From a virus, in the IMG/VR virus record IMGVR_UViG_3300044621_000681, positions 1 through 27,722 of that record: a DNA stretch of 27,722 bases, one strand, 5' to 3'. The translations under genes and the position numbers were made by a program. How positions within the stretch are numbered: the stretch's first letter is position 1; each line of letters begins with the position of its first letter. Shown here piece by piece: positions 6,786-15,452 of the stretch. Under the pieces are notes generated by a model. It was not told the origin of the DNA. It saw only the letters and a program-made list of their open reading frames with translations, and did no database searches.

Positions 6786-8752
6786 TGGCATACGGATTAA
6801 GATATACATTAAGTCAGATACTTAAAAATGGTAATACTCAAGTTATTGAAATATATCAAGAGGATTATACAGGTAGTGTAAAAACATACATACCGACATC
6901 TATAAGTTTACAGCCTAATTCATCAAACGAATATCCATATCCTGCTATTATATCAACTCAGTTACAATTCTCGTTTATCCTTGAAACTGAAGATGACTAT
7001 AATCAATATCCAAACGTATTATCATCTAACGCTAGATTATACTATGTATTATTAAAAGAAGGTTCTACAGTAATATGGAGAGGTTATTTATTTAATGACT
7101 ATTCAGAAGTAGGATTCTCTACAGGTATATCACAATCATCTCTAATTGCTATAGATGGTATATCCTTTTTACAAGATCAAGAATTTGTAGTAAGTAATAG
7201 TATTAACTATTTGAAACAACATCTTGAAGTAATTGCTGAAGGTTTAAGATATTTAGCCTATCCTTCAGACTTATATCTTAACATAGCTTGTTCGTTTTAT
7301 GCTGATGGCATGGTTGATAGGACTGATAATGTAGCAAATGAACCTTTTAGTCAGATATATCAATATCCAAGAGATTTTGTAGGAGTTAGTTATTATGTTA
7401 TACTAGAAAATATACTTAAAACGTTTAACTGTAGAATGTACCAAGCTAATGGAGATTGGTATATATCAGCAACTATGGAAACTGCTGCATCTACAAGATA
7501 CTTTACCAGATATGCAATTGGAGCATCTACAATAACTATAGCATCATCAGGTGTACTTAATAATACTATTAATATTGCACCTTATACAAGCAATAATGTT
7601 CACTTTATTAATAACTCTCAAACTAAAATATTGAGAAAAGGCTTCTTTGATATACAAGTAAGAAATGAATATAGAAGTCCTATTAATCTTTTACATAATG
7701 CTGACTTAAAGATAATATCTGGTACTGCACCTAATATATCAGCAACTGGATGGAGAACTACTTTGACTGGTACAGCAGCAGCAACAGTAATAGAGGCAAC
7801 AGATCAACAATTTAATGATTATAGTTTAAGTGCTGGAACAGGCATTGCTGATTTAGAAATATTACAAATACTTACACAATATTTGTACACTCCTTATATG
7901 GGAGGTGTGCCAATCACTTTTAGTTGTCAGCATAGAAATAATGCTGCAATAAAATTACAAATTGCTTTATTAGATACTGGTGCTGGAAATAAATACTTAG
8001 ATAATAGTGGTAATTGGCAGACATCATCAAGTACTTATATTACATTTCCTGCTGCTACTCAAGGTAAGGATTACGATACTTTTACTTTAAATATAAAACC
8101 ATTTTATACAAATTTTGCTTTAAAGGAGTTTTTAATGGGCTATATAAATGTAAAAATAAGATGTGATGCAGGGTCTACAGTTCTAAGAAACTTTAAATTA
8201 GTACAAGGAGAAACAGAAGTTAAATATGCTGTTGTACAAAATAGCACATCACCAGATAGAAGTACGGTTGAAGTTTTTGAACAACCTTATGGTCAAATAT
8301 ATCCAGTTAATACATCACAACAGATTTTAACTTATGGTTCATTATTTGACAGCTCAGGTGTATTCTTAAAGAATTGGAATTTCTTTGACATTGGTTTAGT
8401 TGTAGGTAATATCTTACCAATAGGTTTTTTAGCAACTCAATATATAAAAATATACCAAAGAAACATATCAACTCTTGAGGCTGACTTAGGAGCTATAAAA
8501 GGTACAAATGGGTATGTATATTTAGATAAGGTATTTACTGTTACTGATTCTAGTACAGGTAGTCTAAGCTATAATGGTAAAAAGTTTACTGCTAATAGGC
8601 TTACTTTATCTCCTTATGCAGATGAAACAAACTCATTACAATTAATTGAAATATATTATGATGATTCTTTGTTGTTCTTAGTTCCTAATTATATCACAGA
8701 TGTAGGTCAACTTGGTCCTTTCTGGAATCTAAACTTTAATATAAATCTATAA
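6785..8752 (+). CDS. Tail tip/baseplate protein with carbohydrate-binding-like domain
   Basis: This 655-residue protein directly follows the tape measure, where distal-tail or baseplate hub proteins are coded. The N-terminal 240 residues are beta-rich (RYTLSQILKNGNTQVIEIYQ, then WRGYLFND) and include a helix-strand unit VILENILKTFNCRMYQANG, seen in Bacteroidota phage tip proteins. Residues about 300-475 begin NLLHNADLKI and look like a jelly-roll carbohydrate-binding module (FNDYSLSAGTG, then PITFSCQHRN). The final part is again beta-rich. No protease or lysozyme motif was found. I infer that it forms the tip and may touch surface glycans; which tip component it is cannot be told from sequence alone. 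Confidence 0.65.
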   Translation: MAYGLRYTLSQILKNGNTQVIEIYQEDYTGSVKTYIPTSISLQPNSSNEYPYPAIISTQLQFSFILETEDDYNQYPNVLSSNARLYYVLLKEGSTVIWRGYLFNDYSEVGFSTGISQSSLIAIDGISFLQDQEFVVSNSINYLKQHLEVIAEGLRYLAYPSDLYLNIACSFYADGMVDRTDNVANEPFSQIYQYPRDFVGVSYYVILENILKTFNCRMYQANGDWYISATMETAASTRYFTRYAIGASTITIASSGVLNNTINIAPYTSNNVHFINNSQTKILRKGFFDIQVRNEYRSPINLLHNADLKIISGTAPNISATGWRTTLTGTAAATVIEATDQQFNDYSLSAGTGIADLEILQILTQYLYTPYMGGVPITFSCQHRNNAAIKLQIALLDTGAGNKYLDNSGNWQTSSSTYITFPAATQGKDYDTFTLNIKPFYTNFALKEFLMGYINVKIRCDAGSTVLRNFKLVQGETEVKYAVVQNSTSPDRSTVEVFEQPYGQIYPVNTSQQILTYGSLFDSSGVFLKNWNFFDIGLVVGNILPIGFLATQYIKIYQRNISTLEADLGAIKGTNGYVYLDKVFTVTDSSTGSLSYNGKKFTANRLTLSPYADETNSLQLIEIYYDDSLLFLVPNYITDVGQLGPFWNLNFNINL

Positions 8753-8771
8753 AATATATAACTTATAAATA

Positions 8772-9947
8772 ATGGCATCAGTAATAAATGGAACGAACAT
8801 AGTATTATATAAGTACGACACAAATAAGCAATACTATTTCAATGGTTCTATAAATCAAGGAGTAACAGTAAATGGCTTTGCTTGTAGAGAGTTAAGCACA
8901 ACTCAAATAGTTGCTAGTTCAACTGATTTTGGTAAGACTGGAGCAGGGGTAATAGCTTCTTTTATAACAGATGCTAGTGATCCTAACATTACTGAGATTA
9001 CGGCTGGTACATGGACTATATCAGCATATTATTCTATAGCTACTGCCTTTGCAGGTGCTAAAGTGCAATACAAGTTATATAAATATGCTGGTTCAACAGC
9101 TACCTTAATAACTACTTCAGAAGAAACTACATTAACATCTCTTAGTAAGACATTATATACTACTTTTATGGCTGTTCCTACAACAGCTTTGTTAAATACT
9201 GATAGAATAATCATAGAGGTACTTTACTTAGGTACAACTACTAATGAAATCACTTTATACACTCAATCAACTAATCCTGGCATAACAACCACTAATATCT
9301 CTGTAGGTATCCCATTTGGAGCAGCTACAAACTGTTCTTTTGAGGTTTCAGTAGATCAGGTAGAAGTTACTTCGGCATCTTCTGCATGGTTTAAGGAGTA
9401 TAAGAATGATGTAGCTTCATGGACTATCAATGCTGATGGTTTTGTTGCTTTAAGCGACTATTCTTACTTATTCTTAGCTAACCTTCAGTTAACTAGACAA
9501 CCTATATTAATCAAGTTTCAAGTAGATAATGATAATGGGGATGGTAGTGGTACTCTAGGATACTCTATATTCACAGGTACAGCCAATTTAAGCTCACTTA
9601 GCATAAGTGCAGGGGTAGAGGCAGCATCAACATATAGCGTGTCACTACAAGGCTCTGGTGCTTATACATTAACAGGTACTCAAGTTACTCCTGCTGGAGT
9701 GGTAATAGAAACATCAAATGTGATTATGTATCAATATACAGCTACTGGTGGTGAAACTACAGTTACGTTTACCGCAGCAATTGGTGGAACTTGCTTATCA
9801 GTTACAAGAGGTGGTATGGAAGTTAGAACGATACAAACAACAGGTGTACCTACAGGCGACAATGTTACATTTAATGCTACGACAGGAGTTGTTACCTTTG
9901 GCAGAGCTTTAGAGGCTGATGAGTTTGTTAGAATAATTGCAAAATAA
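8772..9947 (+). CDS. Tail-tube-fold protein with inserted fibre-shared domain
   Basis: The protein has 391 residues. Residues 4-17 (VINGTNIVLYKYDT) match the first strand of the tube protein at 3195-3629. Tube-like sequence resumes at about 186-301 (NCSFEVSVDQVEVTSASSAW, SWTINADGF, ILIKFQV, then ASTYSVSLQGSGAYTL). Between them sits a domain of about 160 residues, closely like residues 58-217 of the next gene's fibre protein (shared blocks: ACRELS/AYRELS, VASY/IASF-LTDA-DP, KLYKYAGS/ELYKYDGT, LTDR/LNTDR). The C-terminal 90 residues form another small beta domain (VTFNATTGVVTFGRALEADE). Proposed role: a ring at the end of the tube that carries an adhesin-like domain. The homologies are read by eye. 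Confidence 0.65.
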   Translation: MASVINGTNIVLYKYDTNKQYYFNGSINQGVTVNGFACRELSTTQIVASSTDFGKTGAGVIASFITDASDPNITEITAGTWTISAYYSIATAFAGAKVQYKLYKYAGSTATLITTSEETTLTSLSKTLYTTFMAVPTTALLNTDRIIIEVLYLGTTTNEITLYTQSTNPGITTTNISVGIPFGAATNCSFEVSVDQVEVTSASSAWFKEYKNDVASWTINADGFVALSDYSYLFLANLQLTRQPILIKFQVDNDNGDGSGTLGYSIFTGTANLSSLSISAGVEAASTYSVSLQGSGAYTLTGTQVTPAGVVIETSNVIMYQYTATGGETTVTFTAAIGGTCLSVTRGGMEVRTIQTTGVPTGDNVTFNATTGVVTFGRALEADEFVRIIAK

Positions 9948-9967
9948 TAGTTAAAATTTATATATAA

Positions 9968-12900
9968 ATGAGTTCACAATTACAAGTAACAGGCGAAGCG
10001 AAGATTAGGGATATACAAGGTCCAGTAGTGGCTAATAGTGGTGTTATAACCGCTTTAGATGGTGCTGCTTCTCAATATGTACGAGGGGATGGTACATTAG
10101 CTGACTTTCCAACATCAAGTGGTGGTGGTAGTTCGGTTTCTTACTATCTTAACTCAAGTGTAAGTCAGGGTACAATAGGTGGGGTAGCTTATAGAGAGTT
10201 AAGTAAAGAACCAATCATAGGTGCTGGAACTGATATTGCTATTTCAACAACAGGATATGTGGCAAGTTATTTAACGGATGCTAATGACCCTGATGTATTA
10301 TCAATTCCTGGCGGTAACTTTAATTGTGAGTTCTATTTTAGTGTAAATAACAATACAGGTGACCCTTTCTTCTATGCAGAACTTTATAAGTACGATGGCA
10401 CAACTTTTACCTTATTAGGTAGTAGTGTTGGAGTTCCAGAATATATCAATCAAGGAACTATAATAGCACCTTACTATTTTGCTATTCCTGTCGCTACTGC
10501 TGCCTTAGCTTTAACGGATAGATTAGCAATTAGAATCTATGTAAATGTAGATGGTAGAACAGTTACTTTACATACTGAGAATGGTCATTTGTGTCAAGTT
10601 GTAACGACCTTATCTAAGGGTATGGTTTCTTTAAATAACTTAACAGATCAATCACAATTTATAACCACAGGTACAAGCGGAACAAACTTTAACATTGTTT
10701 CAAGTGGTGATACGCATACTTTTAACCTACCTGTGGCTTCGGCTGCAAATACAGGTAAGTTAAGTTCATCGGATTGGTCAGTATTTAATGCGAAAGAACC
10801 TGCTATTACTGCTGGTACTACATTACAATATTATAGAGGAGATAAGACATTCCAAACTTTAGATACAACGGCAGTTATAGAAGCAACAAACCTTTACTTT
10901 ACGGATGCAAGAGCAAGAGCAGCTTTATCTTTTGCTGCTGGTAGTGGTGCTTACAATAGCACAACAGGGGTAATTACAATACCTACAAACACTAACCAAC
11001 TTACTAATGGTGCATCTTTTATAACCTTAACTTCTTTAAGTGCAGGTACAGGAATAAGCTACAATAATACAACAGGAGTAATTACTAACTCTGCTCCAGA
11101 TCAAACTGTTTCTTTAACGGCAGGTGCAGGGATATCAATTACTGGTACTTATCCTTCGTTTACTATAGCTTCAACGATTACTCAATATACAGATGCATTA
11201 GCAAGAGCAGCGATTAGTTTAACTACAACAGGTTCAAGCGGTGATGCAACTTATAACAATACAACAGGGGTATTTAATATACCTAATTATGGTTCTGCTT
11301 TAAGTGCTTATTTACCTTTAGCTGGTGGTACAATGACTGGTCAGATTGTACTAAAAGAAGGTACAAACTCAACTGATTATACTAAAGGATTAAGATTCCC
11401 TAATGACCCTTATGGTGGTGGTGGAGATACAAGTGGATTGAGATTATATCCAGACACATCAACAGGTACAGAAGCTCAAATATTAGAACTTTATTGTACA
11501 AATGACACAGGAGGTATTTCACAAGATAAAATAAATTTATCAGTTCCTTCTAATGATTTTGCAATGGTAAATGGTTTTAAGATTTGGAACGCTGGTAACT
11601 TAACTCCACAAACACAATTAAACGGAACAGGATTTGTAAAGGCTTCTGGCACTACAATTAGCTATGATAATAATACATACTTAACAACAAGTGCAGCATC
11701 TTCAACTTATGTTCCATACACTGGTGCTTTATCAGATGTTAATTTAGGAACTCGTGCATTTTCAGCAGGTAATATATTAGGTACTACATTAAATGCGAGT
11801 CAAAATTCAAATACTCAAGCATCTTTAATTGTTGGTAATGCAGGAACATTTAGAATTGCTGATTTTAGTAATTCTGGTGCATTGGTTGCTTATATTACTA
11901 ATTCAGGAAGTATTTTTGGTTCTTCATTTGTAAAAAGTGGAGGTAGTTCTAATCAATTCTTAAAGGCAGATGGTTCAGTAGATTCTACATCTTATTTTTC
12001 TACAAGTGGTGGAATTATATCAGGAAATATCTATATGCAAAGTTCTGGTAATCCAAGTCAATTATTGGCTAAAGGAGTTAATACTGAATTTTGGGTAGAT
12101 TCACAATATGGTGGTGGTACTGCAAGAGCATTCATAAATAGAAATACTACAGGTAATCAAGCTACTTTAATGTTTAGCACAGGAGTTGTAGTTACAAATG
12201 GTACTGCTTGGGCAGGTGTTTGTGATTATTCAATGGGTATGACAAACGATGGCACAGGTAATTTCTATATAGGAGCAGGGGATTTATTTAGTAGTAGTAA
12301 TAGAGCATTAACTATTACATCAAGTAGAAACATTGGAATCGGAACGAGTAGTCCTAATGGAAGTTCTGTTGAAAGAACATTACATTTAAGTAGTGGCTCT
12401 TCAAATTATGCAACATTATATGTTACAAATGGCGCAAATTCAGTAAAAGGTATTATTGCTACACAAAGTACTGAGCAAGTTGTACTTATTGGTTCACAAT
12501 CAAATAATCCTTTACTATTTGTTACTAACGATACCGAACGAATGAGAATCACAAGCGGTGGTAACGTCGGAATTGGTGATAACAATCCAACCGAAACTTT
12601 AGTTTTAAAAAGGTCAAGTTATCCAACAATTAAATTTATAGATACAACTGATAACTTTAGTGGTTATCTTCAATATCATACTGATGCTAACGAGTTTAGA
12701 TTGGTTACAATTACAAGTCATCCATTAATATTTAGTACTAATGATACCGAAAAAATGAGAATCAGCTCGGGGGGATATGTTGGAATTAATACTCAATCAC
12801 CAAGAGGATATTTTAATGTTAAAAATGGTTCAGGAGAATTAGTTTTATCACAAGGAAATGGTAGAGATATACAAGCTATTTTTAATGGTTCTCAAGGAAA

Positions 12901-13297
12901 TATGGACTTAAGTTGTAATAATCTTTATATTTCATATTTAGGTACAGGAACAGTATATTCAAATGGTGGTGTATTAACAAATACAAATCCATCAGATGCG
13001 AACTTAAAAGAGAATATTACTGATTTAACATTTGGATTAAATGAAATACTACAACTTAGACCAGTTTCTTATGATTGGAAAAATAATGTAGCAAATCAAT
13101 CTACTCAATATGGATTTATAGCTCAAGAGGTGCAAAAGGTATTACCACAATTAGTAACTGAATTTGATTCATACGAAGATGAAAAAAGGGAAGTTTCAAT
13201 CAAAAGATTAGGCTTAGACAAGGATGCAATATTTGTTTCTTTAGTAAAAGCCATTCAAGAATTAGAAGCAAGAATTAAACAATTAGAAAATAAATAA
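9968..13297 (+). CDS. Tail fibre with C-terminal S74 self-cleaving chaperone
   Basis: The protein has 1109 residues. The N-terminus (QLQVTGEAKIRDIQGPVV, DGAASQYVRGDGTL) is a fibre-type attachment region, and residues 58-217 share a domain with the previous gene. The middle holds degenerate beta repeats (YNSTTGVITIP/YNNTTGVFNIP preceded by TDARARAAL/TDALARAAI). Further on are ERMRITSGGNVGIG- and EKMRISSGGYVGIN-type repeats common in trimeric fibres. From residue 1009 the sequence SDANLKENI, then LRPVSYDWK, YGFIAQEVQKVLPQLV and a final coiled coil form the peptidase S74/intramolecular chaperone domain. The Ser1009 and Lys1014 positions fit the known Ser-Lys dyad, so cleavage is predicted just before Ser1009. 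This is the likely receptor-binding protein. Confidence 0.85.
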   Translation: MSSQLQVTGEAKIRDIQGPVVANSGVITALDGAASQYVRGDGTLADFPTSSGGGSSVSYYLNSSVSQGTIGGVAYRELSKEPIIGAGTDIAISTTGYVASYLTDANDPDVLSIPGGNFNCEFYFSVNNNTGDPFFYAELYKYDGTTFTLLGSSVGVPEYINQGTIIAPYYFAIPVATAALALTDRLAIRIYVNVDGRTVTLHTENGHLCQVVTTLSKGMVSLNNLTDQSQFITTGTSGTNFNIVSSGDTHTFNLPVASAANTGKLSSSDWSVFNAKEPAITAGTTLQYYRGDKTFQTLDTTAVIEATNLYFTDARARAALSFAAGSGAYNSTTGVITIPTNTNQLTNGASFITLTSLSAGTGISYNNTTGVITNSAPDQTVSLTAGAGISITGTYPSFTIASTITQYTDALARAAISLTTTGSSGDATYNNTTGVFNIPNYGSALSAYLPLAGGTMTGQIVLKEGTNSTDYTKGLRFPNDPYGGGGDTSGLRLYPDTSTGTEAQILELYCTNDTGGISQDKINLSVPSNDFAMVNGFKIWNAGNLTPQTQLNGTGFVKASGTTISYDNNTYLTTSAASSTYVPYTGALSDVNLGTRAFSAGNILGTTLNASQNSNTQASLIVGNAGTFRIADFSNSGALVAYITNSGSIFGSSFVKSGGSSNQFLKADGSVDSTSYFSTSGGIISGNIYMQSSGNPSQLLAKGVNTEFWVDSQYGGGTARAFINRNTTGNQATLMFSTGVVVTNGTAWAGVCDYSMGMTNDGTGNFYIGAGDLFSSSNRALTITSSRNIGIGTSSPNGSSVERTLHLSSGSSNYATLYVTNGANSVKGIIATQSTEQVVLIGSQSNNPLLFVTNDTERMRITSGGNVGIGDNNPTETLVLKRSSYPTIKFIDTTDNFSGYLQYHTDANEFRLVTITSHPLIFSTNDTEKMRISSGGYVGINTQSPRGYFNVKNGSGELVLSQGNGRDIQAIFNGSQGNMDLSCNNLYISYLGTGTVYSNGGVLTNTNPSDANLKENITDLTFGLNEILQLRPVSYDWKNNVANQSTQYGFIAQEVQKVLPQLVTEFDSYEDEKREVSIKRLGLDKDAIFVSLVKAIQELEARIKQLENK

Positions 13298-13298
13298 T

Positions 13299-13616
13299 AT
13301 GAAGACAATACAACCTGTATTAATTTGGCAAAATGGACAAAATGTTCAAGCCATATATTTAAAAGCAGAAGTACAATCTGATAATCTTATAGATTACGCA
13401 TCTTTTGCTTATATGCTTTTAGATGCTGATTTTATTAATGTAAACAATGGTATTGTAGGTATTTCAGGTCAAGATTATATTGACTATCAAACTAATCAAT
13501 ATGCTTGGGATTATATATCATCTAAACTTAATCTAACAATCACAGGTGATTATGTACCTCCTGTACCTCCACAACCAGAGCCAATTGTTGAAGAAACTAT
13601 TGAAACTGCTGAATAA
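13299..13616 (+). CDS. Hypothetical protein after tail fibre (105 aa)
   Basis: This small protein starts MKTIQPVLIWQNGQNVQAIY. It has alternating strands and helices (SFAYMLLDADFINVNNGIVG, DYIDYQTNQYAWDYISSKLN) and ends in a proline-rich then acidic tail (PPVPPQPEPIVEETIETAE). It starts one base after the fibre stop codon and shares a base with the next ATG, so it is co-translated with the fibre and lysis genes. The location is that of fibre assembly or accessory genes in many phages, but no family motif is recognised and no function is assigned. Confidence 0.7.
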   Translation: MKTIQPVLIWQNGQNVQAIYLKAEVQSDNLIDYASFAYMLLDADFINVNNGIVGISGQDYIDYQTNQYAWDYISSKLNLTITGDYVPPVPPQPEPIVEETIETAE

Positions 13617-14200
13617 TGACTACAATTAAGGACTATTTAATCATTATCCTTGCGTTCTTTGCTATGGTTTGGCTATATGAGTCATGCCATAAATCAAGTG
13701 CTGTTATAGAGTCTGTAAAGACCGATACTGTGTATCAAACAAAAGTGACCTCCAGGTGGCTGAAAGGAAACTCGATTCCTTATGTTATAATAGCTACTGA
13801 TACCGTACATGATTCTGTACAATATTTGGTACATGATACTATACGCATAGTAAGCGATTATATGCGTACTTATGCGTATTCTGATACGATTAATGTAGAT
13901 TCTAATACCTTTGTCATTAACGACACTATAAGCCAAAATAAGATTCAATCAAGGGGATTTGAGGCTAAAATAACCGAAAAAACCATACTTACCACCATTA
14001 CTAAGGAAGCTAAAGCTAAGAATAGTCTTTATTTGGGCTTTAGAGGCGATTTAAGCGGCTCAAATGGCTTAGAAGTACTAAGTCCTGGAATCATGCTTAA
14101 TGCCAAAAATAAGGCTCTAATAGGGCTTAATGTAAATATTAGTAAAAACTTTAATATAGGCTACTCAGGTAGTGTATATTTTAAATTAGGTAAAAAATAA
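13616..14200 (+). CDS. N-terminally anchored envelope protein, unknown
   Basis: The protein has 194 residues. Residues 5-22 (KDYLIIILAFFAMVWLYESC) are a membrane segment. Cys24 follows it, but with Glu and Ser before it this is not a good lipobox. The external part has repeated TDTV/HDTI-type strands (TDTVYQTKV, TDTVHDSVQYLVHDTIRIVS) and a helical link (ITEKTILTTITKEAKAKN). The final 60 residues consist of alternating amphipathic strands with Gly turns (LYLGFRGDLSGSNGLEVLSP, LIGLNVNISKNFNIGYSGSV), like outer-membrane strands. It heads the block that leads to holin and endolysin, so a lysis role spanning the periplasm is possible, but that is inference. Confidence 0.65.
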   Translation: MTTIKDYLIIILAFFAMVWLYESCHKSSAVIESVKTDTVYQTKVTSRWLKGNSIPYVIIATDTVHDSVQYLVHDTIRIVSDYMRTYAYSDTINVDSNTFVINDTISQNKIQSRGFEAKITEKTILTTITKEAKAKNSLYLGFRGDLSGSNGLEVLSPGIMLNAKNKALIGLNVNISKNFNIGYSGSVYFKLGKK

Positions 14201-14204
14201 GTAA

Positions 14205-14510
14205 ATGGCAGCTAAAAAAGATGTTAATGTAAGTGCTAATCCTCTACCGATTAGCTTTTCTCAGTTTAGTAAAGACCCAATAAAAGGAACTATGTTCCTA
14301 GTTATCATAGGTATAACTGTCCTTTATGTTGACATTAGGGGCAATTTCAACAATCAGATAAACTCTCAAGACGCTAGGATTACTAATCTTGAGTATAAGG
14401 ATAGCCTAAAAACTCAGGCTTTAATAGAGTGTAAAACAGCATTAAGTTCTACTACAACTAAGCTTGAAACCTTAGATGCTTTAGGAGCTATTAAATCAAC
14501 AGTTAAATAA
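14205..14510 (+). CDS. Small single-TM protein with coiled coil
   Basis: This 101-residue protein has a short polar N-terminus, one membrane helix at about residues 30-45 (TMFLVIIGITVLYVDI), then a polar coiled-coil-like region (INSQDARITNLEYKDSLKTQ, LIECKTALSSTTTKLETLDA). The predicted topology is N-in with the coiled coil in the periplasm, as in inner-membrane spanins (Rz type). It lies 4 bases after the upstream envelope gene and 6 before the next. There is no sequence motif to prove a spanin role; the topology and gene order are the evidence. Confidence 0.65.
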   Translation: MAAKKDVNVSANPLPISFSQFSKDPIKGTMFLVIIGITVLYVDIRGNFNNQINSQDARITNLEYKDSLKTQALIECKTALSSTTTKLETLDALGAIKSTVK

Positions 14511-14516
14511 AAGGCA

Positions 14517-14861
14517 ATGAAATCTATTCTTTTGATATTTGGTTTTTTAACAGTTACAGCAACTACTATAAATGTTACAGCTAAAAAAGAAGATAAGGCA
14601 GTAACTGAAGATAAGGAGTTCGAGCAATTTATGACTGAGTTTAATAGCACTATGACTAAGAACAAAGCTGTTCAAGTTAAAGCTGATCAGGCTAAAGAAG
14701 CTATAGTAACTTCTACCGTTAGTAAGTTCGCTGAGATTAAGCAAGAGATAACAACACTAAAAACCGAGCTAAATGAAGTTAAAGCAACTTTGGATAGTGT
14801 TAGCAATGATACTGCTGTCAGTTTCAAGCTACTCCCAATACCCCATAATAAAGAAAATTAA
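14517..14861 (+). CDS. Secreted coiled-coil protein overlapping the next gene
   Basis: The protein has 114 residues. The N-terminus MKSILLIFGFLTVTATTINV is a signal peptide or uncleaved anchor, followed by a highly charged coiled coil (FAEIKQEITTLKTELNEVKA). The last 89 bases overlap, out of frame, the start of the next gene, so its C-terminal residues (LDSVSNDTAVSFKLLPIPHN) share DNA with that gene's signal peptide. Such out-of-frame overlap between two envelope proteins just before a holin/endolysin pair is typical of spanin pairs. A periplasmic location is likely; a lysis role is inferred. Confidence 0.65.
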   Translation: MKSILLIFGFLTVTATTINVTAKKEDKAVTEDKEFEQFMTEFNSTMTKNKAVQVKADQAKEAIVTSTVSKFAEIKQEITTLKTELNEVKATLDSVSNDTAVSFKLLPIPHNKEN

Positions 14862-15153
14862 AGATGATTCTGTAGTTATTATGACTGTAAAGCAAGGTAA
14901 TGAAATAAATGCTTTGTATTTACGTTACAATGAAACTATAGACTCGTTAAAATCTAAAACAATAAAAGATGATTCTATTCTCAATGTCTACATTAATAAA
15001 GCTAATAAGCTCGAAAATTACAAGTTTCGCTACGAAGCAAACCTCGAAGTTTACCAAACAAGGGAAAGAGAACTTGACAAAATGGATAAATACCATGCTT
15101 GGCAAAAAATAATCTTAATATTCCTAGTCATTTTCCAATTTAGTCAATTATAA
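14773..15153 (+). CDS. Signal-peptide plus C-terminal TM protein, spanin candidate
   Basis: This 126-residue protein has a clear signal peptide (MKLKQLWIVLAMILLSVSSY, with an SYSQ cleavage region) but no lipobox cysteine. The middle is charged and helical (NEINALYLRYNETIDSLKSK, NKANKLENYKFRYEANLEVY), and the C-terminus is a hydrophobic helix (WQKIILIFLVIFQFSQL). Its first 89 bases lie in the +1 frame inside the end of the previous gene, like Rz1 within Rz. The layout suggests a periplasmic rod tethered by its C-terminus, a spanin-like topology in reverse order. It could also be an unrelated envelope protein. The ATG is preceded by an A-rich stretch. Confidence 0.65.
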   Translation: MKLKQLWIVLAMILLSVSSYSQYPIIKKIKDDSVVIMTVKQGNEINALYLRYNETIDSLKSKTIKDDSILNVYINKANKLENYKFRYEANLEVYQTRERELDKMDKYHAWQKIILIFLVIFQFSQL

Positions 15154-15156
15154 TTT

Positions 15157-15372
15157 ATGAAACAGTTTTTCCAAGAAGATAGCGGTAGATTTAGCATGAA
15201 ACGTTTATGTGGTTTATTATGTGTAATAACCTTATGTGTTACCATGTATCACAATAGTTTTAGTGAAGAGCATATAGCTCCAAGTACGATTCTTGTAGAA
15301 TCAGTAGCTTTGTTAGCGTTCGGTTGTTTAGGTTTAACCTCAATAGAGAAAATATTTAAGAAAGATGCCTAA
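15157..15372 (+). CDS. Holin candidate, two membrane helices
   Basis: This 71-residue protein has a basic N-terminal part (DSGRFSMKRL), a first membrane helix at about 16-31 (RLCGLLCVITLCVTMY), and a short polar loop. A second helix lies at about 43-62 (STILVESVALLAFGCLGLTS), and the charged C-terminus is IEKIFKKDA. This size and topology fit class II holins, and the next enzyme is an endolysin without a signal peptide, which needs a holin. The GRFSMKRL start followed by two helices is common in small Bacteroidota phage proteins beside M15 endolysins, as far as I recall. It overlaps the next mini-gene by 8 bases. Confidence 0.7.
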   Translation: MKQFFQEDSGRFSMKRLCGLLCVITLCVTMYHNSFSEEHIAPSTILVESVALLAFGCLGLTSIEKIFKKDA

Positions 15373-15451
15373 AAGCGAAAAGATAATATTAACAGTTGGC
15401 TTCCTATTATGGTTGCTAGGATTAGCATATTTTGTAAATCAAATGATTTAA
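15365..15451 (+). CDS. 28-residue single-TM peptide in lysis block
   Basis: A short frame of 28 codons begins inside the end of the holin gene and stops one base before the endolysin ATG. It encodes MPKSEK, then a hydrophobic run (IILTVGFLLWLLGLAYFV), then NQMI. The positive N-terminus and single helix predict a type of membrane micro-protein sometimes seen as a holin partner or antiholin. Support: it fills the only gap in a tightly packed operon, overlaps its neighbour as other genes here do, and is strongly hydrophobic rather than random. Function unknown. Confidence 0.55.
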   Translation: MPKSEKIILTVGFLLWLLGLAYFVNQMI

Positions 15452-15452
15452 G

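Noticed and set aside
9029-9214. An antisense frame of 61 codons in the tube-fold gene
   Set aside because: It is a shadow of the protein-like + strand gene, without leader or conservation signs.
13694-13948. An antisense frame of 84 codons
   Set aside because: It lies wholly within a well-supported + strand gene, is rich in Ile/Tyr/Arg from complement bias, and has no start context.
14414-14744. Two antisense frames opposite the coiled-coil envelope genes
   Set aside because: The + strand genes have signal peptides and regular packing; the antisense frames lack leaders and promoters.
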